A DNA stretch of 44,460 nt from Bacteroidota bacterium. Its GTDB lineage: Bacteria > Bacteroidota > Bacteroidia > Bacteroidales > Rikenellaceae. Positions 15,058-23,365 of the stretch are shown piece by piece. The position numbers and the translations under genes were made by a program. The notes beneath the pieces are model-generated. The model was not told the origin of the DNA and did no database searches. It was given only the letters and a program-made list of their open reading frames with translations. The stretch spans positions 1-44,460 of the forward strand of contig JADFUS010000005.1 of NCBI GenBank assembly GCA_015222165.1, read 5' to 3'. Position 1 is the stretch's first letter. Each line of letters starts with the position of its first letter.

Positions 15058-16311
15058 ATGGAATTGAAGAGAGTGGTTGTGACAGGTCTTGGCACAATAA
15101 ATCCAATAGGTAATAATGTAAAGGAATTTTTTAAATCTTTACAAGCAGGTATCAGTGGAGCTAGTCTAATAACTCGTTTTGATATTACTAATTTTAAATG
15201 TAAGGTTGCTTGCGAGGTGAAAAATTTCGTCGCTGAAGACTATCTTGATAGAAAGCAAGCTAAGAAAATGGACTTATTCGCTCAGTATGCTATTGCAGCA
15301 TCTGATGAAGCAGTCAAAGATTCTGGTCTTACTGAATCAAATACTAATCTTGAAAGAGTTGGTATAGTTTGGGCGTCAGGAATTGGTGGTTTAACATCAC
15401 TTCAAGAAGAGGTAAAAGGGTATACGAACGGTGGGTGTATCCCCCGTTTTAGCCCTTTCTTTATTCCAAAGATGATTATTGATATTGCAGCTGGTCATCT
15501 ATCAATGAGATATGGTTACAAAGGTCCTAATTTCTCAACAGTATCTGCTTGTGCTTCATCAAACAATGCTATTATTGATGCTCTAAATTTAATCCGTTTA
15601 GGAAAGGCTGATGCCATCTTAACAGGAGGTTCAGAAGCATCTGTAACAGAAGCAGGTATGGGAGGTTTTGCATCTATGCGAGCTATTTCATCACGTAATG
15701 ACGATCCTAAAACGGCTTCTCGTCCTTACGATGCTGACAGAGATGGATTTGTTCTTGCTGAAGGCTCTGGAGCTTTGATGTTTGAAGAACTTGAACATGC
15801 AAAGGCTCGTGGTGCTAAAATTTATGCTGAAGTGTTAGGTGGCGGTATGAGTGCCGATGCTTATCATTTGACTGCTCCTCACCCAGAAGGTGATGGTGCT
15901 CGTCGTTCTATGTCCGAAGCGCTTATTGATGCTAATATTACAACAAAGGATGTTGATTATATAAATACACATGGTACATCAACTCCTGTTGGTGATTTAT
16001 CAGAACTAAAAGGTGTTCAAGCTCTTTTCGGAGAGAATATATATGATTTAAACATTAGTTCAACAAAATCTATGCATGGTCACCTTCTAGGTGCTACAGG
16101 TGCTGTTGAAGCTATTGCTTGTATTATGGCAATTACAGAAAGTGTAGTTCCTCCAACAATAAACGTTCAAAATGTAGATCCAGCTTTAGATTCAAAAATC
16201 AATTTGACTCTTGATAAAGCTCAAAAAAGAGAAATTAATGTTGCTATGAGCAACACATTTGGATTTGGCGGTCATAACTCAACTGTCATTCTAAAAAAAT
16301 ATAATGAATAA
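15058..16311 (+). CDS. fabF: Beta-ketoacyl-ACP synthase II
   Basis: FabF condenses malonyl-ACP with acyl-ACP in fatty acid elongation. The 417 residues match the family. It starts LKRVVVTGLGTINPIGNNVKEFF. The catalytic triad is visible: Cys in VSACASSNNAIIDAL (about residue 165), His in NTHGTSTPVGD (about 305) and His in STKSMHGHLLGATGAVEAI (about 342). The end is MSNTFGFGGHNSTVILKKY. It is followed directly by rnc with no spacer, an acpP-fabF-rnc order common in bacteria. Confidence 0.97.
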   Translation: MELKRVVVTGLGTINPIGNNVKEFFKSLQAGISGASLITRFDITNFKCKVACEVKNFVAEDYLDRKQAKKMDLFAQYAIAASDEAVKDSGLTESNTNLERVGIVWASGIGGLTSLQEEVKGYTNGGCIPRFSPFFIPKMIIDIAAGHLSMRYGYKGPNFSTVSACASSNNAIIDALNLIRLGKADAILTGGSEASVTEAGMGGFASMRAISSRNDDPKTASRPYDADRDGFVLAEGSGALMFEELEHAKARGAKIYAEVLGGGMSADAYHLTAPHPEGDGARRSMSEALIDANITTKDVDYINTHGTSTPVGDLSELKGVQALFGENIYDLNISSTKSMHGHLLGATGAVEAIACIMAITESVVPPTINVQNVDPALDSKINLTLDKAQKREINVAMSNTFGFGGHNSTVILKKYNE

Positions 16312-17058
16312 GTGGTATACTTTTTTAAATATTTTATAAAGTCAAATTTTTCGAAAGATAAATTGCATTATAAAAATATAAAACGAATTTTTGGGATTTT
16401 CCCTAATAATATAGAACTATATAAGCTGGCGATGATTCATAAGTCAGCTTCTATTGTTTTAGAAGATGGTACTACAATGAATAATGAGCGTCTCGAATAT
16501 CTTGGTGACGCAATAATTGAAGGAATAGTATCAGATATGTTGTATGTAGAATTTCCATTTAAGGACGAGGGCTTTTTGACTAAATTGCGTTCTCGTTTGG
16601 TAAGTAGAAGGACTCTTAATCAACTCGCTGTCTCTATAGGTCTTGATGAGTGTGTCATAACTCAAAGCTCTTTTAATACCGCAGGAAAACATCTCTATGG
16701 AGATGCTTTTGAAGCGATGATGGGAGCAGTCTATCTTGATAAAGGTTTTGATTTTACAAATAGGCTTCTTATAAACAAGATTTTTGGTAAATACATTGAT
16801 TTAGAAAAAATCATGGAAACAGAAACCGATCATAAGAGCCGTTTGATAGAGTGGTGTCAAAAACGTCATAAGCGTTTGACTATCAATGCAACACTAAATG
16901 AAGAAGATAAAAAGCATTCAGATGATGATTCTCATCATTTCGTTGCTGTAGTAAATATTAATGGTAAGGATTGTGGATTTGGCGTAGGTGCTTCAAAAAA
17001 AGAAGCTGAACAACGTGCATCTCAAAATACTATAACTAAGTTAAAAATCGTTATATAG
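16312..17058 (+). CDS. rnc: Ribonuclease III
   Basis: RNase III cuts double-stranded RNA, processing rRNA precursors and regulatory duplexes. The GTG start is the base immediately after the fabF stop. The 248 residues contain the RNase III domain (about 30-165) with signature NERLEYLGDAIIEGIV (acidic metal ligands Glu and Asp) and the second ligand cluster GDAFEAMMGAVYLD. The C-terminal double-stranded-RNA-binding domain (about 178-246) ends GVGASKKEAEQRASQNTITKL. The N-terminal extension of about 30 basic residues before the domain is usual in this phylum. Confidence 0.95.
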   Translation: MVYFFKYFIKSNFSKDKLHYKNIKRIFGIFPNNIELYKLAMIHKSASIVLEDGTTMNNERLEYLGDAIIEGIVSDMLYVEFPFKDEGFLTKLRSRLVSRRTLNQLAVSIGLDECVITQSSFNTAGKHLYGDAFEAMMGAVYLDKGFDFTNRLLINKIFGKYIDLEKIMETETDHKSRLIEWCQKRHKRLTINATLNEEDKKHSDDDSHHFVAVVNINGKDCGFGVGASKKEAEQRASQNTITKLKIVI

Positions 17059-17062
17059 CATA

Positions 17063-17698
17063 ATGGGTTATGTAGAGATAATTATCAAAGGAATAATAAT
17101 AGGTCTTATGGCTTCAATGCCGTTAGGACCTATTGGTGTGATGTGCGTACAACGAACTTTAAACAATAAATTTCTTTCGGGATTTGTTTCTGGTTGTGGT
17201 GCTGCAACTGCCGATCTCCTTTTTGCTACTATAGCTCTTTTTTTCTTTTCTATAATTGACCCATACCTTTCAAAAAATATAGAACTTTTTAAATTTATTG
17301 GAGGGGCTATTATAGCCGTGGTTGGTGTAAGTATTTTATTAAAGAAAATAAAAAACTTACGTCAAAATAGAAATAGCAAAAGAGGTTTATTAAAAGATTA
17401 TTTCTCTATTTTTGGGCTTACAGTGACTAATCCAGCCTATATATTGGTTTTTTTAGGTCTTTTCTCTTATTTAAAAGTAGGAGAAATGCAATTTACACTG
17501 TTTACTCATATCCTTATGTTAACAGGAGTGCTTATAGGTGCTTTGTCGTGGTGGTTTTTCTTAACAAGTATGGTAAATTTGCTTAGAAAACGTTTTACAG
17601 CAAAACATATTTTTTATATTAATAAAACTGCTGGGGTAGTAATTCTTTCTTTGGGTCTTATTGCTATGATATCGAGTGTTGTAGATTATTTTATATAA
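17063..17698 (+). CDS. LysE/RhtB-family transporter
   Basis: A 211-residue inner-membrane protein with about six hydrophobic segments and the LysE signature near its start (GLMASMPLGPIGVMCVQRTL). Further family marks are FVSGCGAATADLLFATIAL and GLTVTNPAYILVFLGLFSYL (TNP motif). Such proteins export amino acids or related small molecules; the substrate cannot be told. It sits 4 bp after rnc and 7 bp before cmk, so it is in the acpP-lolA operon; no functional link is evident. Confidence 0.88.
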   Translation: MGYVEIIIKGIIIGLMASMPLGPIGVMCVQRTLNNKFLSGFVSGCGAATADLLFATIALFFFSIIDPYLSKNIELFKFIGGAIIAVVGVSILLKKIKNLRQNRNSKRGLLKDYFSIFGLTVTNPAYILVFLGLFSYLKVGEMQFTLFTHILMLTGVLIGALSWWFFLTSMVNLLRKRFTAKHIFYINKTAGVVILSLGLIAMISSVVDYFI

Positions 17699-17705
17699 TA
17701 AAAAC

Positions 17706-18389
17706 ATGAAAAATATTACTATCGCCATAGATGGTCACTCCTCTTGTGGTAAAAGTACCTTTGCTAAGATGTTAGCAAAAGAGTATGGTTATAAATACAT
17801 AGATACGGGTGCAATGTATAGAGCAGTCACTTTATATGCCATAGAAAATGGATATATAAATGATAAAAAGCTCGATGTAAATTCTTTGGTTTCAAATATT
17901 TCAAATATAAATATAGATTTTATTGTTGATGATAAAGGTCGTAATGACTTATTATTAAATGGTGAAATTGTAGAGTCTAAAATCCGTTCTATGGAGGTAA
18001 GTTCTCATGTTAGCATGGTAAGTGCCGTGTCCGAAGTTCGTAAGACTTTGGTTGCATTCCAGCAAAATATGGGTAAAGGAGGTTCTGTAGTTATGGACGG
18101 TAGAGATATTGGTACCGCAGTATTTCCAAAAGCGGAAGTTAAAATTTTTATGACTGCTTCGGTTGAGATACGTGCAAAAAGAAGATTTTTAGAATATCAA
18201 CAAAAAGGTGTAGAGGTAGATTTTCAAGAGATTTGCGATAATATTTCTGAAAGGGATAGATTAGACGAGGGACGAGAAATTTCTCCTTTGGTGCAAGCTG
18301 AAGATGCTCATTTGCTTGATAATAGCAATATGACACCTACTCAACAAATGGTGTGGGTAAAAGATATTATAAATAAAGCACAAAAATAA
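17706..18389 (+). CDS. cmk: Cytidylate kinase
   Basis: Cmk phosphorylates CMP and dCMP with ATP. The 227 residues start with the P-loop ITIAIDGHSSCGKSTFAKML, then YKYIDTGAMYRAVTLYA (substrate-binding). The central VVMDGRDIGTAVFPKAEVKIFMTAS is the standard Cmk signature, followed by the lid RAKRRFLEYQQKG and ISERDRLDEGREISPLV. It is 1 bp ahead of ispH; the cmk-ispH pair is a widespread neighbourhood. Confidence 0.96.
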   Translation: MKNITIAIDGHSSCGKSTFAKMLAKEYGYKYIDTGAMYRAVTLYAIENGYINDKKLDVNSLVSNISNINIDFIVDDKGRNDLLLNGEIVESKIRSMEVSSHVSMVSAVSEVRKTLVAFQQNMGKGGSVVMDGRDIGTAVFPKAEVKIFMTASVEIRAKRRFLEYQQKGVEVDFQEICDNISERDRLDEGREISPLVQAEDAHLLDNSNMTPTQQMVWVKDIINKAQK

Positions 18390-18390
18390 A

Positions 18391-19263
18391 ATGTTAGTAG
18401 AAATAGATGATAAATCTGGTTTTTGTTTTGGAGTTGTTAATGCTATAAATAAAGCCGAAGAGGAGATAAAAAATTCTGGTATACTTTACTCTTTAGGTGA
18501 TATAGTTCATAACGCTGTAGAGATGAAACGACTTTCAGAGTTGGGCTTATCTACTGTTAAACACGAAGATATACCAAAACTTCACGAAAAAGTTCTTTTT
18601 ATTAGAGCTCATGGTGAGCCTCCGACAACATATAAAAAAGCCGAAGAGTGTGGTGTAAAAGTTATTGATGCCACTTGTCCTGTTGTTGCAAAATTGCAGG
18701 GATCTGTAGTTGAAGCTTATAAGAAAATGGTTGAAATTGATGGTCAGGTAGTTATTTTCGGAAAACATGGTCATGCAGAGGTTGTCGGTTTAAATGGTCA
18801 GATTGGAAATAGAGCTTATATAATTGAAAATGAGCAAGAACTTAGAGCTAAAGTTGATTTTCAAAAACCTATTTATTTTTTATCACAAACAACTAAACCG
18901 TTACTTTCGTTTGAGAAATTATCTCAAATAATTCTTTCAGAAAGTAAGGCTTTGGGAAATGATAAAGTGATTATTAAAGATACTATTTGTAGAAATGTTT
19001 CAAATAGAGGTCCTCATTTACAAGAGTTTGCCAAGAAATATGACTTAGTGCTTTTTATAAGTGGTAAAGAGAGTTCAAATGGGCAAGTTTTGTTTCAACA
19101 AAGTAAATTATCAAATGATAGATGTTATAAAATTGAAGATGAGAGTGAGCTAGAGTCTTCTTGGTTTGTGGGGATTGACAGCGTAGGAATTTGCGGAGCA
19201 ACCTCTACACCACGATGGTTGATGAATAGAGTTAAAAATTATATAATAGAAAATTATGCGTAA
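18391..19263 (+). CDS. ispH: 4-hydroxy-3-methylbut-2-enyl diphosphate reductase
   Basis: IspH is the [4Fe-4S] enzyme that completes the MEP isoprenoid pathway, producing IPP and DMAPP. The 290 residues have the three cluster cysteines in GFCFGVVNAI, IDATCPVVAKL and KDTICRNVSNRG. They also have the substrate His in RAHGEPP and in GKHGHAEVVG, and Thr in LSQTTK. The serine/asparagine pair of the active site is in SNGQVLF. The end has GATSTPRWLM. The gene overlaps lolA by 8 bp, so their translation is probably coupled. Confidence 0.95.
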   Translation: MLVEIDDKSGFCFGVVNAINKAEEEIKNSGILYSLGDIVHNAVEMKRLSELGLSTVKHEDIPKLHEKVLFIRAHGEPPTTYKKAEECGVKVIDATCPVVAKLQGSVVEAYKKMVEIDGQVVIFGKHGHAEVVGLNGQIGNRAYIIENEQELRAKVDFQKPIYFLSQTTKPLLSFEKLSQIILSESKALGNDKVIIKDTICRNVSNRGPHLQEFAKKYDLVLFISGKESSNGQVLFQQSKLSNDRCYKIEDESELESSWFVGIDSVGICGATSTPRWLMNRVKNYIIENYA

Positions 19264-19888
19264 AATAGCTCTTCTAACACTCCTTTTATTGGGCTGTATA
19301 AATCTTAATGCTCAAGAGGCTACACTTAAAACTATAGGACATAAAGTTGCTTCATTGGGAACTTTTAGCTGTGATGTAGATTTTACTACCAAAATTATTG
19401 ATGGTGATGAAAACACTATTTCTGGAACTATGGTGGTTAGTGGTGATAAGTATGTTGTAAAGTTTAAGAATTTTGAAGTTTATTCAAATGGTGTTTCTTT
19501 ATGGACTTTTGTTCCTGAAAGAAAAGAAGTTACAATAGACAATGTCACAAAAGAAGATGCAGGACTTTTTACCAACCCTAAAGATTTTTTATCTCTTTCT
19601 TCAAAAGATTTCGAAGTTAAGGAAAGATTAGCAATAAGTAGTTTAGAAGGTGAAAATGAGAATGTTTTGGAGTTAAATCCGAAAAGTGAGCTTATGAAAG
19701 CTAGTGTTTCTAAGGTTTTCTTAAAATACAATAAATCGTCTCTTCCTGAGCGTGTGATAGTAGACTTATTAGATAATTCGATAGTCATGGTTGTCATATC
19801 TAATTTAGAAGGTCATAAAATAGTGACAAATCAAGAATTTATTTTCAATTTATCGAGAGCCAAAGAGGTAATAGATTTTAGAAAATAG
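19256..19888 (+). CDS. lolA: LolA-like outer-membrane lipoprotein carrier
   Basis: LolA shuttles lipoproteins through the periplasm to the outer membrane. The 210 residues have an N-terminal signal (MRKIALLTLLLLGCINLNAQ) and the LolA half-barrel pattern (GTFSCDVDFTTKI, ISGTMVVSGDKYVVKFKNFEVYSNGVSLWTFVPERKEVTIDNV, LLDNSIVMVVISN). The signal ends in NAQ, compatible with ordinary cleavage, but also contains LLGC, a possible lipobox. It ends the acpP operon with a strong terminator. Outer-membrane LolA-like paralogues also exist, so the exact role is less certain. Confidence 0.85.
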   Translation: MRKIALLTLLLLGCINLNAQEATLKTIGHKVASLGTFSCDVDFTTKIIDGDENTISGTMVVSGDKYVVKFKNFEVYSNGVSLWTFVPERKEVTIDNVTKEDAGLFTNPKDFLSLSSKDFEVKERLAISSLEGENENVLELNPKSELMKASVSKVFLKYNKSSLPERVIVDLLDNSIVMVVISNLEGHKIVTNQEFIFNLSRAKEVIDFRK

Positions 19889-19905
19889 TATAAATAATAA
19901 AGCAT

Positions 19906-19943
19906 AAAAAGAGCTGTCAGAATTTCTTCTGACAGCTCTTTTT
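19906..19943. terminator. Bidirectional terminator between lolA and the tail-fibre-like gene
   Basis: Perfect 17-bp arms (19906-19922 and 19927-19943) with a 4-nt loop, T-rich ends on both strands. Confidence 0.9.
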
Positions 19944-19949
19944 GATATG

Positions 19950-21182
19950 TTATTCGTAAACGCTGAATAATATTTCTCCATTATAATCTTTAGATATACC
20001 ATCTTTATCTTTTACATCAACAATTACCGTAAATCCTAATGATGATAATGATGTAACATATGTGGTTATGGTTTTATTAATGGTGTCAACATTACCGCAT
20101 AATGTTACATTTACAAAAGGTTTATTAAAAGATTCTCCAATAGTACGTACATTATATGTATTATCAATACTACTACCTATTGGACTAGATTCACATCTTT
20201 TTCCTTTATAATCATTATACATATATCCGTTGCAACCTATTTTACCAATACATGTTAATTTAGGGGAATTAGTATCAGTTTCTTCTTTACCAAGTTTTGC
20301 CCAATCACTATATGTTCCGTTTGATTCTTTAACTCTAAATTTTAAAGTAGGGTTTTCTCCTTCAACTTTACCTGCTATTTGTAAACCACTATTATCATCT
20401 GCAAAAGAAACTATTTTTTCGCTATCTGAATTTTCCCAAGTTCCCAAACTATCGCCATTTGTAGTTTCGCCATTTAATATTCTAAAAGTTCCGTTTTTAT
20501 CTGCTTTTTTTATTAGTTCAGTTTTTTTAGCGTAAGAAGTTAAATCTAAATTACCGCTATGATATAGTTCTACCCAATCATTATAACCTAATTTATTACT
20601 ACGTTTTATTCGTGCTTTTATAGATGTTTTATCACGCTGTCCTGGAATATACATATGTGAAGTTTCTGCTTCAAATTGTAAGCCTTTTTCTTTATTTGCA
20701 AAAGAAATTACTTTAGAGTCTTTACTGCCATTATATACGGTGTGAATAGAATTTGTTGAATCATATTTAGATTCCTTATCTGATGTGGTATTTGGTTGAT
20801 TTGCTAAAGGAGTATCTAAATTTCCTGAGTGATAGATTTTTTTAAAATCTCCCCATTTAGAATCGCTACGTGTTTTTTTGCGTAAGAAGAAATCTTCTGA
20901 ATTTGTGTCGGCAGAAGAAATTTGGAAACCTGAATTGCCTTTTGTAAAATTGGCATATTCTCCTTTATTTTCTGAATTAGTAGTATTATAAACTACTCCT
21001 GCACGATTACTTAATGCTTCCATTCCTCCTGAGTATGTACTCTCATTTGCGTCGTTATGGATTTTAAAATTTTGTTCGGTTGTATCTCCCGGAAGTCCAC
21101 CTTTACCTATATACATAGGTTCATTAGATGGTTTTGTATCAATAACTTTTTTTTCGATTTTTGTTTCTTTAATGTTTGTCAT
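19950..21182 (-). CDS. Solitary phage-tail-fibre-like repeat protein
   Basis: The 410-residue protein has no signal peptide or membrane segment. Three repeats of about 65 residues are visible (about 58-123, 146-213, 233-298). Each runs from a YN/LNG segment through GFQI/GLQF/GLQI and a basic strand to SKWGDFKKIYHSGNLD, YNDWVELYHSGNLD or YSDWAKLGKEE. The W..(I/L)YHSGNL pattern is familiar from tail fibres of phages, pyocins and related injection systems (pyocin-knob type). The last 100 residues are a separate Cys-containing beta domain. No other phage gene is near. A -7 box TAGCTTTG (21217-21210, minus) lies 28 nt upstream of the start. It could be a domesticated adhesin or a fibre for a system elsewhere. 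Confidence 0.65.
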   Translation of the reverse strand: MTNIKETKIEKKVIDTKPSNEPMYIGKGGLPGDTTEQNFKIHNDANESTYSGGMEALSNRAGVVYNTTNSENKGEYANFTKGNSGFQISSADTNSEDFFLRKKTRSDSKWGDFKKIYHSGNLDTPLANQPNTTSDKESKYDSTNSIHTVYNGSKDSKVISFANKEKGLQFEAETSHMYIPGQRDKTSIKARIKRSNKLGYNDWVELYHSGNLDLTSYAKKTELIKKADKNGTFRILNGETTNGDSLGTWENSDSEKIVSFADDNSGLQIAGKVEGENPTLKFRVKESNGTYSDWAKLGKEETDTNSPKLTCIGKIGCNGYMYNDYKGKRCESSPIGSSIDNTYNVRTIGESFNKPFVNVTLCGNVDTINKTITTYVTSLSSLGFTVIVDVKDKDGISKDYNGEILFSVYE

Positions 21183-21263
21183 AATATATTTTTTAATGAT
21201 TATTTATGGCAAAGCTATTATAAAGTGTCTCTTTTTTGTATTTATCATTATATAAAAAATTAC

Positions 21264-21299
21264 AAAAGCTCACAATATTTATTAAATATTGTGAGCTTT
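21264..21299 (-). terminator. Terminator of the lgt-SPOR-peptidase operon
   Basis: Perfect 16-bp arms (21265-21280 and 21284-21299) with a 3-nt loop, followed on the minus strand by T-rich sequence. It separates the C1 peptidase from the tail-fibre-like gene. Confidence 0.85.
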
Positions 21300-21319
21300 A
21301 TATTATGTTAGTAAGCTAA

Positions 21320-22471
21320 TTATTTAAGGTTTAGCTTTGTTTTTAAGTCTTGTGTTAGTGCGTTTTTATTTACGAAAATGCTTATTGTTTTGCATTGAAT
21401 AAATGGACGTGAAGCATATACATATCCTCCGTAAACGTTATCAGAATCCCATGAGTTTTTGACAATGTAGAAAGGATTACCTTCTTGGTCTTTTGCTGTA
21501 CCAACAAGAACCATAAGGTGATCGTCAGTTGTCATATAGTTGTCAAATGTTTTTTGACGAACATCAGCATTTATAGTCATCTCTTTAGGAAGTTTGTCGC
21601 CATTGTCACCAACGATAACTGGCATAAGTGCGATACCTTTACTATAACGGAAACCACTTTCGCTTACGTCTGCGTCCCAGCCAATAGCATATTTATTTGC
21701 GAATGCAGTATCAATAGCTTCTGTCATTTCGTCTAAAGTTACGTTATATGCTTTGTTCCAATTCCAGTTATCAGGAATTTCAACGATAAAATCAGAATAT
21801 AAATCGTGGTGAGTAAATGATGTTACTGTAATATAATCATCAATATTTAGACCAGTCATTGTTAAGAAAGTCATTGGAGTATACTCTTTACCTTCGAAAG
21901 TAAATTTCTCTGGACGAACACCAAAATAGGCATCAAGAATAGCATTGAAACCCTCTTTCCAAGCTGAGCTAAGTTTGCGATTTGGATTAGAAACGATAAC
22001 TTCTAAATAACCTGTTAGAGTTTTAGAAATTTCTGCGTGAGTATGTTTTTTTTCGCCATACATAATTCCTGGATATGCACTTTCTGGCATAAGACCGAAT
22101 TTTTGGATAGCTGTTTGTACATTTGCACATACACCACCTTCACTAAAATTACCTTCGCCATGCATACGAACATATTTCTCAGCTTTCATCATATACATAT
22201 TTCTTACTACCCACATTTCTGAAAGATCGTATACTTTACCTGTTTGTGTTAGTAGATCGTTTTCTATTGTTCCTACACCGCTGAATGCCCAGCAAGTACC
22301 ACTTCTGTGTTGGTCTTTTACGGGAGTAGTTTCAAGACGATCAACATCTGTAAATTTGTATAGTTCAGGTTTGATGTCTTTTGTAGTTTTTTCAGCCGAC
22401 TTTAATTCTATTTGAGCTTGAGCTCCAAGAGAAAGGCATGCCAAAGAAAGGCATAAAAATAATTTTTTCAT
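21320..22471 (-). CDS. Secreted C1-family cysteine peptidase (bleomycin hydrolase/PepC-like)
   Basis: A 383-residue papain-fold peptidase with a clear signal peptide (MKKLFLCLSLACLSLGAQAQ), so it acts in the periplasm or outside, unlike the usual cytoplasmic PepC. The active site is complete: Gln54 and Cys60 in KDQHRSGTCWAFSG, His318 in TTDDHLMVLVG, Asn339 in IVKNSWDSD. The PepC/bleomycin-hydrolase type is shown by the conserved DLSEMWVVRNMY and the long insert between Cys and His. Shorter than cytosolic PepC (about 440). It is the last gene of the lgt-HU/SPOR operon, 23 bp after the SPOR gene. Confidence 0.9.
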   Translation of the reverse strand: MKKLFLCLSLACLSLGAQAQIELKSAEKTTKDIKPELYKFTDVDRLETTPVKDQHRSGTCWAFSGVGTIENDLLTQTGKVYDLSEMWVVRNMYMMKAEKYVRMHGEGNFSEGGVCANVQTAIQKFGLMPESAYPGIMYGEKKHTHAEISKTLTGYLEVIVSNPNRKLSSAWKEGFNAILDAYFGVRPEKFTFEGKEYTPMTFLTMTGLNIDDYITVTSFTHHDLYSDFIVEIPDNWNWNKAYNVTLDEMTEAIDTAFANKYAIGWDADVSESGFRYSKGIALMPVIVGDNGDKLPKEMTINADVRQKTFDNYMTTDDHLMVLVGTAKDQEGNPFYIVKNSWDSDNVYGGYVYASRPFIQCKTISIFVNKNALTQDLKTKLNLK

Positions 22472-22494
22472 ATTGTTATTATGTATTTAGTTTT

Positions 22495-23364
22495 TTAATT
22501 TTTCTTATATATCGGTGAACCGTCTTTTATATGTAGCACCCAGCTATCAACAATTCCTATTTTACGTTGTTTCTTTATAGCTTCATCTTCCGTAAGAAAT
22601 GTTCCAACAGTAACATAATGTCTTTTTAACATTGAAAGAACATCTGCATTTGTATTGTTTGAAGTAAGCTTTTCTGCATAATTCAAAGCATTAGCTTGAA
22701 CGTTAAAAGATCCAACAACAACATGATATTGTTCGTTAGAAATAATTTCTGGGGTAATAGTCTCAACGATAGTCGTATCCATTGCTTTTTTCTCGACAAT
22801 AGGTTTTCTTTTCGTAATTTTTACCTTTGTGATTTTAGCTTTTTTTACAAATGCACCACTTTTCACTATTTCCATACCAACTATAACAAGTCCAAAAAAT
22901 ATAGCAGTTATTATTAATGCTTTTTTATTACTAGATTTTGATTTTTTTACAGAGACTTTAACTTTTTTATCTACTGAAGCAGAAAGAGGGTTTAGAGTTT
23001 TATTTAATTTTGATGATAGTGTTATTATGTTGTTTTCACAATTAAGAACGTTTTCAATATTAAAATTCTCTAGAGAATTTGTTATTTTACAAATAGTTTT
23101 CCACTCGTCGAAAAAGGTATCTACATTTTTTTTATCTATATTACTGATAGATAAAATATGTGATTTTAAATCTATTCCAAAACGTTTTTCTTTTACAATA
23201 ACGACTTTGTAAATAGGGTATAGTTGTGTTTTGTTATTTATATTTAGTGTCTCGTTATCTGATGAGAGAACAAGAGAACCAATATTTTCTATATATACAG
23301 AGCATCTACGAGCTAAAGTGTCGTAAATAATGTCATTTATCTGTTTTAAAACTATGTCTTGCAT
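22495..23364 (-). CDS. Membrane protein with HU/CCDC81-like N-terminus and SPOR domain
   Basis: The 289-residue protein starts with a bacterial CCDC81-type HU-like domain (about 3-70; DTLARRCSVYIENIGSLVL). A basic linker precedes one membrane segment (about 149-166, ALIITAIFFGLVIVGMEI). The periplasmic part ends in a SPOR domain (about 212-287, YHVVVGSFNVQANALNYAEKL and HYVTVGTFLTEDEAIKKQR). SPOR domains bind denuded septal peptidoglycan. This architecture is found in Bacteroidetes and probably links a cytoplasmic factor to the division site. It begins 1 bp after lgt ends, in the same operon. Confidence 0.82.
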   Translation of the reverse strand: MQDIVLKQINDIIYDTLARRCSVYIENIGSLVLSSDNETLNINNKTQLYPIYKVVIVKEKRFGIDLKSHILSISNIDKKNVDTFFDEWKTICKITNSLENFNIENVLNCENNIITLSSKLNKTLNPLSASVDKKVKVSVKKSKSSNKKALIITAIFFGLVIVGMEIVKSGAFVKKAKITKVKITKRKPIVEKKAMDTTIVETITPEIISNEQYHVVVGSFNVQANALNYAEKLTSNNTNADVLSMLKRHYVTVGTFLTEDEAIKKQRKIGIVDSWVLHIKDGSPIYKKN

Positions 23365-23365
23365 T

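Noticed and set aside
22829-23212. 127-codon ORF antisense to the HU-SPOR gene
   Set aside because: Low-complexity hydrophobic translation opposite a well-supported gene.
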